Shown: positions 47,901 through 59,372, counted from the stretch's first letter. The stretch is DNA of 64,000 nt from Blumeriella jaapii (GCA_009599575.1 VWND01000014.1:806001-870000); one strand, 5' to 3'. Program-made: numbers and translations. The notes: a model not told the origin generated them from the letters alone.

Positions 47901-48106
47901 CACGCCTCCATCCGTGTTGTCCTCGCCCACTGCCGAGCCAAGACAACCACCGAGTCCGAGCAGAGTCCAGGGCGAAGCACCCACGCAAGCTTTCGCTCGT
48001 CCAACGTATCGTGCTGCTGCCCGTGTCAGCACCGAACTCGTCGCCAGGCTCTCCTCTGTTCAATTGATGAGAAGAGCATAACCAAACAGCATCCACAGAC
48101 GCAAAG
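44938..48106. other. 3.2-kb intergenic region
   Basis: Mostly without recognisable content. Open frames are short. The best of them, a minus-strand frame at 46732-46980, is listed separately with low confidence. GTAC palindromes occur near 47320 and 47394-47430. A CCT trinucleotide run (47797-47828) lies in the presumed leader or promoter of the Ras gene, 280 bp before its start, preceded by further C/T-rich sequence. Confidence 0.5.
46732..46980 (-). CDS. Possible small hypothetical protein
   Basis: An 82-codon frame from the ATG at 46980. The residue mix (ETRRYLVSVREGPSFEVLEM and similar) is less repetitive than that of surrounding chance frames, but I do not recognise a family, the start context is weak, and no flanking exon was found. 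It could equally be chance or the remnant of a larger gene. Confidence 0.15.
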   Translation of the reverse strand: MADAHHKDETRRYLVSVREGPSFEVLEMYVHVVLRESFSCQCRGVSDSGVSTISDGISFIKPLEDKLASEPLFLYHVKAIEL

Positions 48107-49046
48107 ATGGCCTCCAAGGTACGTGTGCGGCGAGATGCACAGCCCAGCGGCTCTGAGCCCCTGGTCTTTTTTCTTTCCACCGACTGGGGGTACCACATTG
48201 CACTGGCGTGTGATGTGTTGCACCTCGGGTTATACGGATCGAGCGCTGACCAATACTTCTACTGCAGTTCTTAAGAGAGTATAAGCTGGTCGTTGTAGGC
48301 GGGGGTGGAGTCGGAAAGTCATGCTTGACGATCCAATTGATACAAAGTCATTTCGTCGACGAATACGATCCCACAATCGAAGGTACGTCCCGGATCTACC
48401 TTGCTGCTCGCGCTATGTCGGGCGCATAGATTGACACGCTCCAGACTCCTATCGCAAGCAATGCGTGATCGACGATGAGGTAGCGCTCTTAGATGTTCTC
48501 GACACGGCCGGCCAAGAAGAATACTCGGCAATGCGCGAGCAATACATGCGGACAGGCGAGGGTTTCCTACTGGTGTACAGCATCACGAGCAGACAGTCTT
48601 TCGACGAGATCCTAGTCTTCCAACAACAGATCCTCCGAGTCAAAGATAAGGACTACTTCCCCATCATAGTTGTGGGCAACAAGTGCGATTTGGAGGGCGA
48701 GAGACAAGTATCGAAGCAGGGTATGTCACTTTCCCCGTGCATCTATCCCAATGCTAGATGGCAGATCCTGTTGCAGGGCCGGATGCTAAATTGATGATGA
48801 ATAGAGGGTGAAGCACTCGCCCGCTCCTTCGGCTGCAAGTTTATCGAGACATCCGCTAAATCCCGCATCAACGTCGACAACGCCTTCTATGACATTGTCC
48901 GCGAGATCAGACGATACAACAAAGAGATGGCCGGCTACACAGCAGGCGGCAGCAATGGCGCAGCGGGCTCAGGTCCCTCGGGAAAGATGGAGGTTAGCGA
49001 GGGCGAGAAGAGGAGCGGCTGCTGCGGAGGCTGCATAATCATGTAA
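48107..49046 (+). CDS. ras1: Ras GTPase, RasA/Ras1 type
   Basis: Four exons: 48107-48118 (12 nt), 48268-48382, 48445-48720, 48805-49046 (introns 149, 62 and 84 bp; 645 nt, 214 residues, frame closes). Exon 1 encodes only MASK. G-box motifs are all present: GGGGVGKS (P-loop; the Gly equivalent to human Gly12 is kept), the effector loop [21 protein letters not shown] (Gln61 equivalent kept), NKCD, and ETSAK. The C-terminus [11 protein letters not shown] has a CAAX box (CIIM) for farnesylation and upstream Cys residues that can be palmitoylated, so it is a plasma-membrane switch. Sequence through switch I and II is that of Aspergillus RasA, which controls growth polarity, cAMP and MAPK signalling. 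A CCT-rich leader lies upstream. Confidence 0.95.
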
Positions 49047-50619
49047 ACGGGCCTGCTGGAAGTCGAGAATGGAATGGAATGGAACAAAAGAAGTAGAGTG
49101 CAGAGGCGAGAGGAGAAATGTCTCTGTAATGTGTGGCGAATCTTGGACGCGATGCCAGGGGTTTTTTTTTTTTTTTTTTTTTTTCTCCGTGCGGCGGTCA
49201 AATCATTCTATGCTCTTTTCCTGCGTGCATAATGGACACAAACCCAGCGTTTGGAGAGGAAGAGGGAGTTTGATGGGATGATTGACTTGCTTTACTATAC
49301 CTCTCATCGGTTCCTTTTTTCTCTCTAGTGGTGGTGTACCAAAAAATCATGGGCTGCACTGCACACTGCACGCACGGTATGGATGGGGCCTAGGCTGTGG
49401 GTGTGGGTGTGTGGGTGTGCTGTGGAGGGTGTGGTTCAAAGAAACAAAAAGCAAGCACGCAAAGTCGGAAAACCAAAGTCCTGCTTCTCTCGTTTCCTTT
49501 TCTGTCCTTACCTTTCCTTTTCTTCTCTGTAAATTGCTTTCCTTTTCTTTCCTCCCCTTTCCTTGGTCTCTAAAAAGAGAAAAGGCGTTGCTTGAGCCAT
49601 TGAACCTAACAAGCCAGTCAGTCTGGGGCATCGCGGTACACTACACTGCAGCTCAGTACTGACTGGCACCTTTCTTTCTTTGCCGTCTCTCTCTTTCTAT
49701 TCGTTTTGAGTGCCTGAATCTCCTTCAAGGAGAGGGCCCTTTTTTTTCTTTCTTTTCTTTTTTCTTTGGCTTTGCGCTATTTGCTATTTGCTTTTTTTTT
49801 GGCTTTGGAAGGAATGAAGTGAAGGCTTTCGGCGGTGGCGTCATATCATCTGTTTCCCGTTCTTGATACGCTTGTCTTTCTGGTGCTGTGCTGCTCTCAC
49901 TCGAACACGACATGAGCATGAGATGGCACGTGGGTTTCATGGGCGCAGCTATAGCGAGCGATACAGAGCAGAGCAGAGTGGAAGGGAGAGCGAGAGAGGA
50001 GAGGAGAAAGAAAAGACTCGAGGCCTGTCTGTATCTCGTAATGGAATTTGCGTCTTTGCGTTGCTTTTCTCATCCCCGCCCGGCTCGGTGGGCCTCTGGG
50101 CTTGCTCTGTGGTTTTTCTTTGTGAAGGTAGGGTTGTTTTGCTGAGTTGGTGGGAGAGGGAGGGTGAGAGGGAGTGGTAAGGTGCTTAGGAGGGGAGGGA
50201 AAGAGAGAGGATGAGAGTATTTAGGAAGAGAAGGAAGTGGAGGGAGAGTGAGAGAGTAGGGAGAATGGGTAAGTGAGGGCAAGGAAGGGCTTTGAAGAAG
50301 AGGAAACCTTATGGATGATAAGGTACGTCGTTATTTTGATTCTCAAGAATGATACTGATGCTGGTTTGTAGGCTTAACAAGCGATGAATAGGAAAGGCGG
50401 AGGCGGAAGAGCTTTTTTGACTGCCCCGGAGATTTGTTGTTTTTACAAAAAGACATGGGGATCCGTCAGTAACTCCGCTCCCAGCTCAGGTTTCGTCACA
50501 GGAAAGACGTTGATTCTACAAATGTACATCGCCAATACAGCACGAGGACAGTGATCGAATTTCAATTACTATATCCAACAAAGCAGAACACCGAATGTCA
50601 ACAACTTTCATTGCTCAAG
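49047..50619. other. Intergenic region with homopolymers
   Basis: 1.6 kb between the Ras 3' end and the 3' end of the converging gene at 50620. It has a poly-T run (49160-49183), CTTT-rich and GGGAGA-rich stretches, and a T-rich area around 49740-49800. Nothing coding is recognised. Confidence 0.5.
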
Positions 50620-53371
50620 TTACCGGGCTCCTGCCCATTGGCGACACAGTTTACAAGCCCACACCCCTGAGGTAGTGTCTGCTGGTCGTTGATAACAACC
50701 AACACACCGAGCGCCAAACGGAGTCCCCAAAACTCCAAGCCTGATTAGTACCCTGTACGATCGCAAGTCAGCAGTTCACGAACAACTCCATAACATGAGG
50801 GTGAACTTACTCCTCTGCCTGCATTACCGCGCCCTCGACACGGCCATCTACCTGGTCGCGATGAGCATGGCACAGCCAACTGCCCAGCCTGCTCGCCGTG
50901 CAGTTGCACTGGGGACGCGTCGCGTTGTCCCTCTTCGCTGAGTGGGCGCAGTCGACACAGAGCCACGACTTCGTCCTCTCGACTCCGGCTACATGGTGAT
51001 CGAAGCAGCTCGCCAGCTGGTCCTCGTGGCACTGATAGCACGTCTGCATGGGCCGCGTCATGTGTCGAAGATCCTCCTGCGGCGTCACCTCGCACTCCCT
51101 CGACGGTTGCTTCCCGCACGGCAGGAAGTTGTGCTCCGGCACTCTGTTCACGTCGAAATGGTGTGCGTCTTCTGAACAGGGTAGCTCGACCAGGTCTTGG
51201 TATGTCAACGGGTGGAGCGGGCGCTCGTTGTTGACGGGGTCGATCTCTGGGAATGGCCATCTGTAGGGGCCGCGGGTGATGAATGAGCCGTCGAAGGAGT
51301 AGGAGGCCCATGGCCCTAGAGCAGCACCGGGGGGGCGGCTAGCGACTGGTGGCACGTCGAGGTCAAGGTCACCGAAGTCGTTGGGCGGGTCTGAACGAAG
51401 TCAAGAGTCAGCAAGAGCCGGTATCAATGCGGGAAAGCGGACTTCGTCCTCATTACTTACCAAACTGTTGGCCATAGTACGGAGCTGGCCCATGAGGATT
51501 ATCCTGCGCTGCTCGCGCTCGTCCAACCCAGTTGGCTTCCCCAGCCTGGGCCTCCCAGAAAGGCCTCGATGGACCTTCTTGCCGATTGCCGCCGAAGCCT
51601 TCACCGGGTCCAACGTCTCCGAGTGCGGTTGCAGCAAGGTGGAAGAACGGCGTATCCCTTTCTCTCGGATACAAGTCTTCGTAAGAGATGTTTGGTGCGT
51701 CAGGAACCTGTGCCAACGGAACCGGCGTCGCCGGTCGTCCAGGGCGGAATGGGCCTGCTGCCACAGCCGCATCCTGGGCAAGATCAGGAGCTTCAAAATT
51801 CCCGTGGATGATAGCCATCATGTCTTCAAAATCTTGAACCCCGAGATCTTGGTACCCATTGTTTCCGTTTCCTCTGGCTCGAATTGGAATTGCGCGATGC
51901 TGATGTCGCGGGTCACGTGGAGAATCATCTTCATCATCTCCAAAATGGGAAGCACTTGGCTGGAAGGGGTTGGTGCCGGGGGGGCTGCCTGGCTGCCATA
52001 CCATCACGTCTGTGTCGTTATTCTGGTCGAACATGCTTCGTGGTGGGTTCTGGGGCGGAGGTGGATCTCCTGGGTTTGGCAAGTAGGGGTTAACTGGCTG
52101 TGGCACGAATATGTCAAAGTTGAGGTTGTTATACTGCGGCACGTATGGGTCATCATCGTCCTGGGAATCATCGTCCCCGAGTCGGTTCTCCCCGTTGTCG
52201 TACATGGACAGGTCTTCATCGTCGTTGTCGTCGTTGTCATCTGGCTGTCCCGGAAGCACGGGGTAGGGCTTTGCGTTTGCTCTACACACTCGACATTGGC
52301 GTTCGAGCATCGATTGCAAGGCCTCTCATCCCCACACACACTGCTCAAACGAGCACATCTCTGGCACCGCCCGAATCTATACGGTTTCCTTCGCCTTCTC
52401 CTCGGCGTGGGTTGAGGTGCCACGCGCGCCACGCGCGGCGGCTGACCTCTTGCCCTCATGCCTCTTACTGGCACCTCTTGATCTTCACACAGCAACCCGC
52501 GTCTGAGGCACTGGTTGCAAGGTCGCGTATCATTGCATCGCTTGTGTGTCCTTTCGCATTCTTTACATCTCGCGATCGTAACACGAGGACCAGCGTTCCT
52601 GGAGCGCGGCGGTGAAGGGCTGCCCGGTGGCGACCGTTCTGGACTTGCGCTTCTACGTCTGGCAGGGCGGTCGTTCCTCAGAACTGCTCTTCTGATGTTG
52701 CGGTTGCTCACGCTGTTGGTGCTTGCTCGCGTACTCGCTCGTGTTTGCACACCCTCCCGGGTGGTAGTAGCAGTAGCTGCGGCTGCGCGTCCCCGGGTCC
52801 TGGCACCGGCCGCAACCTGAGCATCCGCAACCGTGGGCAGAGGCGGGCCAGGCCCAGGAGGGCCGATGGCAGTCGGTGCAAATCCAAGAGGCAAGCCATT
52901 GGCCCTGGCCACCCTATCTTCCTCTCGGATCCTATTCTCCCACCCCACGGTCGGCACGCCGTTCCGGCACTGGTCGCCAGCGGCAGGCCCATGCTTCAAG
53001 CACTCCGAACACGGATATCCTACGGCGGCTAAATTGCACACTCGCTTGCCGCTGCAGCATCTGAAGCACCGGTCGCTGGGCGGGTTCGTTCGAGCCTGGC
53101 CCGGAGCGTTCCACCACGACGTATCCAGGTTCAGGAGTGATTCTCTTCTGTCCTTCTTCCTGTTGCTAGCGGGCGTGGGAACTTGTACAAGCGGTACCAC
53201 CGGGCGTGGGAGATTGGGCAGCGCTATGCCAGGTACGAGCGTGGCGCCCCTTGCAGGTGGAGGGGCAACCGGCGGCGGGCCCTCCATCCCTCCCATCGCG
53301 ACGTCACCTCCATCTTCTTCCGATGTTTCCCTATGATTCGGCCGGCCGAATGGTCGGTTTGGTCGTGACAT
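50620..53371 (-). CDS. Multi-zinc-cluster protein A (three Zn2Cys6-like motifs)
   Basis: Four exons: 53371-52286, 52244-51461, 51390-50811, 50752-50620 (introns 41, 70 and 58 bp; 2583 nt, 860 residues, frame closes). Three Cys6 motifs with zinc-cluster spacing are visible: about residues 102-134 (CFRC, RVC, PCSEC, QC), 269-295 (CKEC, KRC, RPCNQC, LLC; 2-6-5-2-6), and 336-362 (CQRC, SVC, RPCNRC, VEC; 2-6-5-2-6), with a basic PRRRRRKP linker before the last. An acidic and Pro-rich middle follows (DDNDDNDDEDLSM and onward). The C-terminal 200 residues are Cys/His-rich (YQCHEDQLASC, WLCVDCA, CNCTASRLGSWLCHAHR, CVGC, TSGVWACKLCR) and match the downstream half of its tandem neighbour. The 41-nt intron 1 is unusually short, but it keeps the last cluster Cys and the whole frame. 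Function unknown; DNA binding is possible but unproven. Confidence 0.7.
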
Positions 53372-53817
53372 GACTACAATCCCTTTCTTCTGCTGTACAC
53401 CAAAAGGCTTTTTGTTGGTTTGAGCTCGATAGTAATCCTGCGCTCGAGTGTCGCGACGAAAGATGTCGCGCAAATTGCGATAGGTGCGCAAGATATGGAC
53501 GCGACGAACAATGCGCCTTCATTTCTTTGTACAGCACCATTCGAGGACGTTTTCGTTGGGGTGCAAGCTATTTCCGTCGAGGCTTGTGGGAAGTGGGTTT
53601 TGGGCTTTGTTTACTTCCGGATCCGGAAGTCTCGCTTAAGACTGGACGTCACCTTTGTCGGAAAAAGTCGGCAATTGCACGGATGAGGTTACGCCCACGG
53701 TAAAATCAAAACTAGTACTCAAGACCATATCTTGTTACTACAAGCTAACCCATTACCCTTCCAAGGTCCCACAATCACCTAGGTAATTGTTCACATCTGG
53801 ACCTCTTTACCCGTCTT
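53372..53817. other. Spacer between the tandem multi-zinc-cluster genes
   Basis: 446 bp between the start of gene A and the stop of gene B, both on the minus strand. No repeat or extra gene is recognised; it must hold the gene B 3' end signals and the gene A promoter. Confidence 0.5.
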
Positions 53818-55863
53818 CTACTGATACACATAGTCTCTGCAAATCTTACACGACCAGACCCCAGATGTGGGCTCCCCAAATCTCACAAAACAAGCCGTGC
53901 ATCGGTTGTTTTGGCCCAACGACATGAGATCATTCTCGATCAAAAAGATTTCCGCTTGCGCCACCACCATGCTAAAGTGTATTCCCTCGAGCAGAGCTCT
54001 CCGGTGACCCGCACAAATCCACCGGGCCTGCAGCGAAGCCATACATAAGCACAAATTATTCCACGCCACGTTCTGGTTCCTCGCCTTCGTCGCACACGGT
54101 TTGCACAACCACATCTTGGTATCCTGGACCATCTCCCGGTAGCGAGTCGCGCAATACGCCTCCAGCGCATTCCGGCAATTCCTGCAGCTGTGGAACGGCT
54201 CGCTATTGTGACGCAGCGTATTTCCAGGGTACAGCTCCTGCGGCTCTTTAATTTCGCACTCCTTCGTGGGCATATTGCGACACTGCTGTTGCAGGTCGAT
54301 GTCCAGGACCGGGTCTGGCCCCGTCGACGCGCACTCGTCACATGGGCGCGCGCTGTTCAGCCCGGCGTCGGGGTCGTGTATGTGCGTGTCGGCGATGGGC
54401 TCAAGACTAGGCCACGGCCAAGTGACAGCTCCAGCTATTGTCCCATTGCTGCCATCATACACGTAGGTAGCCCAGCGCTCGAGCGGCGCATTCGCTGCTG
54501 AGTTCGCAGCTGTGCCCGGCATCAGCACGGGATGCAAATCGGCTACTGGTGCGGCTGGGTACGAGTTCTCGACGCGGTATGGAACGGGGACGGTGGCTTG
54601 AGCTTCGGCTGCGCGCGGAGCTGTAGCCGGGTTGTGGTGAGTTCCCCACATGCGCCCTGCCGATTCCTCTTCCCAGTCAGAGCGCTGGTTTGCTTCGACG
54701 TTGCCGCCTAAGCCGAGGCCAAAGCTGAGGTCTGCATTGCTGAAGGCGTGGCGGTGGGCTTCGAAGGGCTCATCGGAGGCCCGGGTCGTCGGGTCGTCGA
54801 AGAAGTTGTCGAGGTCTTGATTAGAATTGTTGGTGGGGTCCAGATTGGTGTCATCGTGCGTGAACATGTCGAGGTCGAATTCAACATCGATGTCAATGTT
54901 ATACTGGGCATTTGGTTGCTGAATGGCTGGGCCCTGAGCGAGTTGTTGTTGCTGCGGCCCCGGGGTTGCTGGTGGAAGGAAAAGGCCGTCATCACTCAAG
55001 TCTGTGGAATCAAAGTCGTTGTGATCGGGCGCAGGCTGTCCTCGATTAGTCGGCGGCGGCGGTCGATATGGCTGATTGTTGCGAGCACAATACGTCCCTG
55101 AATCTACACAGCTGCGACATGGTGCGCCGCGGTCACACTACGTGAAATCAGTATTGACCTTGGAAATCTTATACGACGAACAGAATCGGCGTTCAGGCTC
55201 TTCCTCGAAGCTGGAGCTTGAGCTTGAGATTACAGAGGAGATGGGGTGTCAATATACCAGAAGATTTCGCTCCAAGCAAACATCACAAGATCTTCTTGAT
55301 CTAGATGGTGGAACAGGCAACTGGCCATGTGCTGTCGTACACAACGCCGCTCTTCCATCCGCAACACACATACCACACGGTCTACGATCTGTGCATATCT
55401 GGCCCGTTTCAATGCACCAATCGCATTTCGGTCGCTCCTGGAGCTGTACCTCCTGCAGTCTCTCCGGAGGAAGAGGTCTCGGGTTCGGTCTGGCTGCCGA
55501 GACTCGCGCCGGTCTAAATGGCGGCTGAGTATCTGTTGTTACGCACACCACATTCTCAGCTCTGCACGAAGGACATGGCCTGTAGTATTCGTGGCAGGGC
55601 CGTCCCTGTTCTACACAGCGATTGCACTTGATCTGGACGGCGGGCGCCCGTGCCTGCACACCTCTTGCTAGCTGTCTTGATACTGGCCCCTCAGGGTAAC
55701 AAGGCACTCCCCTATCCGTACATGTCTTGCAAGGCTCTTTGCCGTCGTTTTCACAGTGGATGTTTTCGTCCCAGCAGCGGGAACACGTACCAAATGGCTT
55801 ATTTGGACGGCCGCGTTCAGCTAAGTTACGTTGACGTCTGCTTGCTGGTCGACTTGGTCCCGT

Positions 55864-55896
<33 letters not shown>

Positions 55897-57189
55897 AGTC
55901 AAGATCGTGTCGTCCCGCTCTGCCCTGACCCTGGCGCGAAGGGCTTCGGTTTGTAGGGCGATGCTTCCCTGCGGGGGTACTCCCGCTGGGAAATTCATGC
56001 CACTGGACGGAGAGTCAGCGCTCTTCCTCGCCACTTGCTAGAGGATCTTTCTTCGAATGACGAAAGAGGGTAGAGTCGAATCACCTCATCTCCACGTCCG
56101 CAAGAGCTTCATCTAGCTCTGACGAGTCTGCCTGGTTAGGATTTGCTCCCAGATACCCCAGACGCCTTTCTCTAGCCTCTGCGGTCTCTGCATACCCCAT
56201 ATAGCCCGTATCGCCTACATTTGCGCTAGTGGCAGTGTTTATGGCTCCTGCTACTCTATTTCTAACAGGTAGATGGTAGTAAGGTACCTGCTGGCCGTTG
56301 GATCGCGCTTGTGCATCTTCATTCCTTCGTTCGGTGTCCCAATCCCCTAGAAAATTGTCAGCAGTGCTGCTTCAGACACCCAAGAATCTTGCTCCCGAGA
56401 TTTCAAAACTCGCGAGGATTGCTTGATTTGCAAGGTTATGCGTGTTTGCGGAATGAGATAGAGGTAAGTAAGCACTTACGATTAGAGGCGCCGTTCCGAC
56501 AAGACGCACCAGCGTTCTTCTTGGTGGAGCAGCGAGAACATGGATAGCCTACCGCTTGGAGATTGCACACTTTGCGATCCCTCGCACAGGCGTGGCACTA
56601 AGCGAACCCAAGTATCAACAGCCATTACTCTATACACAGCCCGTCGGCACACCCAGAACTCCACTTTATCAAGTGATGGGCATCGATTACGAGCCCAACA
56701 AACACTCACGTGGGTACTAGGAGGTGCAGTCCTTTGCATCCCAGGCTGATTCCACCACATGGTCGGATCATCATTCAAGGCACGTTTTCTATTTCTCCAG
56801 CCAGGTTGCGATAACTGCACCGACGGCACTGGCGTCGAGGAAACCAAGGGACGCGGCAAGCTGTTCATGTCGACCCTCGCTATTGCAGGTCTCCGTCGTG
56901 GTCCCACATCTGCGCGCTGTATCGGCCCCGGATCGGTCTGGTCTATTGCTGTTCGCGAAGGGCGCCGGGTGCCCCTTGGGAGCGCGCTCTGTTGGCCGCC
57001 GTCGTCGTCGTCATCGTCGTCGTCCTGATCGTCCTCCTCGGTGAGATTCAGGGTCCCTCGCAAGGAATCGCGGCTCCGGTAGTGGGCAGGCGTCTGGCTG
57101 CGATTCGGCGAGCGCGAGCGTGAGCGGTCTCGGGCGCGCCGTCCGCCCCGAAGAGCCGGGCCTTGCAGCGTGGCATCGCGGCCCGTCAT
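53818..57189 (-). CDS. Multi-zinc-cluster protein B (five Zn2Cys6-like motifs)
   Basis: Five exons: 57189-56710, 56597-56480, 56346-56085, 56002-55258, 55137-53818 (introns 112, 133, 82 and 120 bp; 2925 nt, 974 residues, frame closes). Five Cys6 motifs: about residue 161 (CHAC, KVC, PCSRC, SC), 361 (CSRC, IHC, PCKTC, VPC), 410 (CNRC, RPC, PCPSC, VVC), 480 (CDWC, QIC, RPCGMC, ALC), and 525-552 (CDVCLERNLLC, PCRSC, TYC; perfect 2-6-5-2-6, split by intron 4). A Gly-Ser linker encoded by a CCGAGC hexanucleotide repeat (55861-55896) precedes motif 2. After a Gln/Asp-rich spacer comes the C-terminal Cys/His domain shared with gene A: WATYVYDGS, TKECEI, CRNCRNALEAYC, MWLCKPCA, CLCMASLQARWICAGHR, CTAC, TSGVWSCKICR. 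The first motif and the WW-NxPG segment before it also align with gene A. Role unknown. Confidence 0.7.
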
Positions 57190-58346
57190 CGTGGATCAAA
57201 CACTGTGCTTTGTCGTGGTGCTGATGAGGCCTGGCGATGGCCATCGCGGGCTCTTAGTAGCATCTGGTAATCTTGGGGATATGCGGTTATTGTTGTGTGT
57301 GGTGTTGTTGTTCGCATTCCTGGCGTTGCAATGCTGTTCAGGAATGTGACGACATTATCTTGCGGGAACCGAGACTTTGGTCAGCAACCGAGCACCGAGT
57401 TCAATACTGCAAAGATACCCAGATGCTTCAGCTTGGTGCTATGTGGAGAATTCTCTGATCAAAAGATGGTTATTGAAACAGGATAGAAATAATCTTGTCA
57501 GGTCAATTGGCATGAAAGACTCCATATCTCGCGCCACGTCAATTGAATGCCCACAAAGTCCGTCTACTATGTCTTCAGACTTAGAAAATGTCCTCGCTAT
57601 TGTTTTGTAATGCAGAAATCGTAGTCAAACCCGTGCAGGCAAAACCTCCTTTTCAAGACTGTAGTGAGGTTTGCAAGATAAGCGAGATTTCGAAACCTAA
57701 GTCACCATCCAAAGACGGAAGCTACCTCCTCATCGTACTACTTCTGGAACGATTCGTTAAGAAGCCAATTGATGTTGGTCAGCAAACTGGTATGTTATAA
57801 TCTATAGCCACAAAGTTACCACATCGATTTCCGACCAAGGGCCTGACCGAGAAGTTAATGTATTTTTATTTGATGGCGGGCCGATGCTAAGGTATGAAAG
57901 TGTCGAAGCCACAGCTTATTTTTCAACTACACAATTGAAGCCATACGTAGTCCTTTGCCTATCAGGTGTAACAGGCTTGAGAGATTTCCCGTGGGTAGAT
58001 TGAAAAATCGCGATGTTTCTTTATTTACTTTCATGCACCGAACCAAAACAATGCCCCTTTTCCCTCGCTTCGTGGCCAAGCCCTGCGGATCCCGATGACG
58101 CGATGCCGCTTTCCAGGACGGAGCTCGAAGGTGCCAAGATGGAGAACAACACCCGACAGTCCATCCAACAAAAGACCTCAACTCACCATTTCGAGTTGCA
58201 GCGCATCGCCAATTCCACTTCTCCTACAAAGATCAACCCGTATGCGCCTCTCTCGGTCCTCCGCGAAATTCTTCCGCATAGCCTCGAACCTCCGAAACTC
58301 AAACCGACCCCTCAACCCACCCTCGAACCATATCAGCATCAGAACC
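57190..58346. other. Divergent intergenic region, gene B / dehydrogenase
   Basis: 1.16 kb between divergent starts. No repeats of note. Open frames just upstream of 58347 extend the dehydrogenase frame; see that entry for a possible upstream start at 58239. Confidence 0.5.
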
Positions 58347-59372
58347 ATGGCGTCCGCAGCAATGAGCAAACGCCTCGAAGGCAAGACTATAGTTGTTACT
58401 GGCGCCTCATCTGGTATTGGACGAGCCACGGCGGTCGAGTTTGCGCGTACGGCGCCCAAGAATCTGAGGTTGATCCTGACAGCGAGGAGAATTGATACAT
58501 TGAAGGAGGTCAAGGCGGCGATCGAGAAGGATGTTGGTGAGGGCGTCAAGGTCCTGCCGTTCAAGTTGGACGTCAGCAACCCGGAAGAGGTACGGAGTTT
58601 CGTGGGCAACCTGCCGGAGGAGTGGAGGAACATCGATGTCTTGGTCAATAATGCGTGAGTTGCTTCATCTCCGCAGGGTGTTGGGCTAGTATTGATGGGT
58701 GGGGTTGGCTCAGTGGATTAGTGAAAGGCGTTGCCAAAGCCCCGGAAATCGCTGAAGAGGATATCAAGGTCATGTTCGATACCAACGTTACCGGCCTTAT
58801 CAACATGACTCAAGCTATTCTCCCGATCTTTAGAAAGAGGGCCGATGGGGGGGCAGGAGACATCATCAACATTGGCAGTATTGCAGGTCGTGAGCCGTAC
58901 CCGGGAGGAAGCATTTACTGTGCGACAAAGGCTGCGATCCGAAGCTTCACGGATAGCTTAAGGAAAGAGCTTGTTGCTACGAGAATAAGAATCATTGAGA
59001 TTGATCCGGGGCAGGTTGAGACTGTGAGTTGGAACAACTGTCAGGTGGGGTATTCTTGCTGACCTGATGTAGGAATTCTCCATCGTCAGATTCTACGGAG
59101 ACAAAGCCAAGGCCGATGCTGTGTATGCGTAAGTCGCCTCCAAAAATCCCCGTTTTCTTTGGGCCTGGCTCATCAAAACAGTGGATGCGAGCCTTTGACT
59201 CCCGAGGATATCGCCGAGGTCGTCGTCTTCGCTGCTGGGCGACGGGAGAACGTCGTGCTGGCCGATTCGCTAATTTTCCCTAACCATCAGGTAGGCTGAA
59301 CTTCTCCCTTGAATATGTTGGCATGTGCTAATTGGATAGGCTGCCGCTACCATAATGCACAAGAAGTCGTAG
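58347..59372 (+). CDS. Short-chain dehydrogenase (NADP-dependent 3-hydroxyacid type)
   Basis: Five exons: 58347-58654, 58714-59023, 59073-59128, 59182-59290, 59340-59372 (introns 59, 49, 53 and 49 bp; 816 nt, 271 residues, frame closes). Classical SDR motifs: TGASSGIG (cofactor loop) near residue 20, LTARR (Arg pair favouring NADP), DVLVNNAG across the first junction, NIGSIAG with catalytic Ser, YCATKAA with catalytic Tyr and Lys, and [16 protein letters not shown]. Sequence and length resemble yeast YMR226C / YdfG, which oxidise L-allo-threonine, serine and 3-hydroxy acids; the substrate here is inferred. The frame is open upstream, and an ATG at 58239 would add 36 residues rich in Arg/Ser, a possible organelle targeting form. 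I chose 58347 (ACCATGG context) as the main start. Confidence 0.85.

Noticed and set aside
50620..57189. Reading the tandem Cys-rich pair as a single long gene
   Set aside because: Each half has its own start, its own complete set of splice sites and its own C-terminal domain ending in a stop; total lengths close in frame separately.
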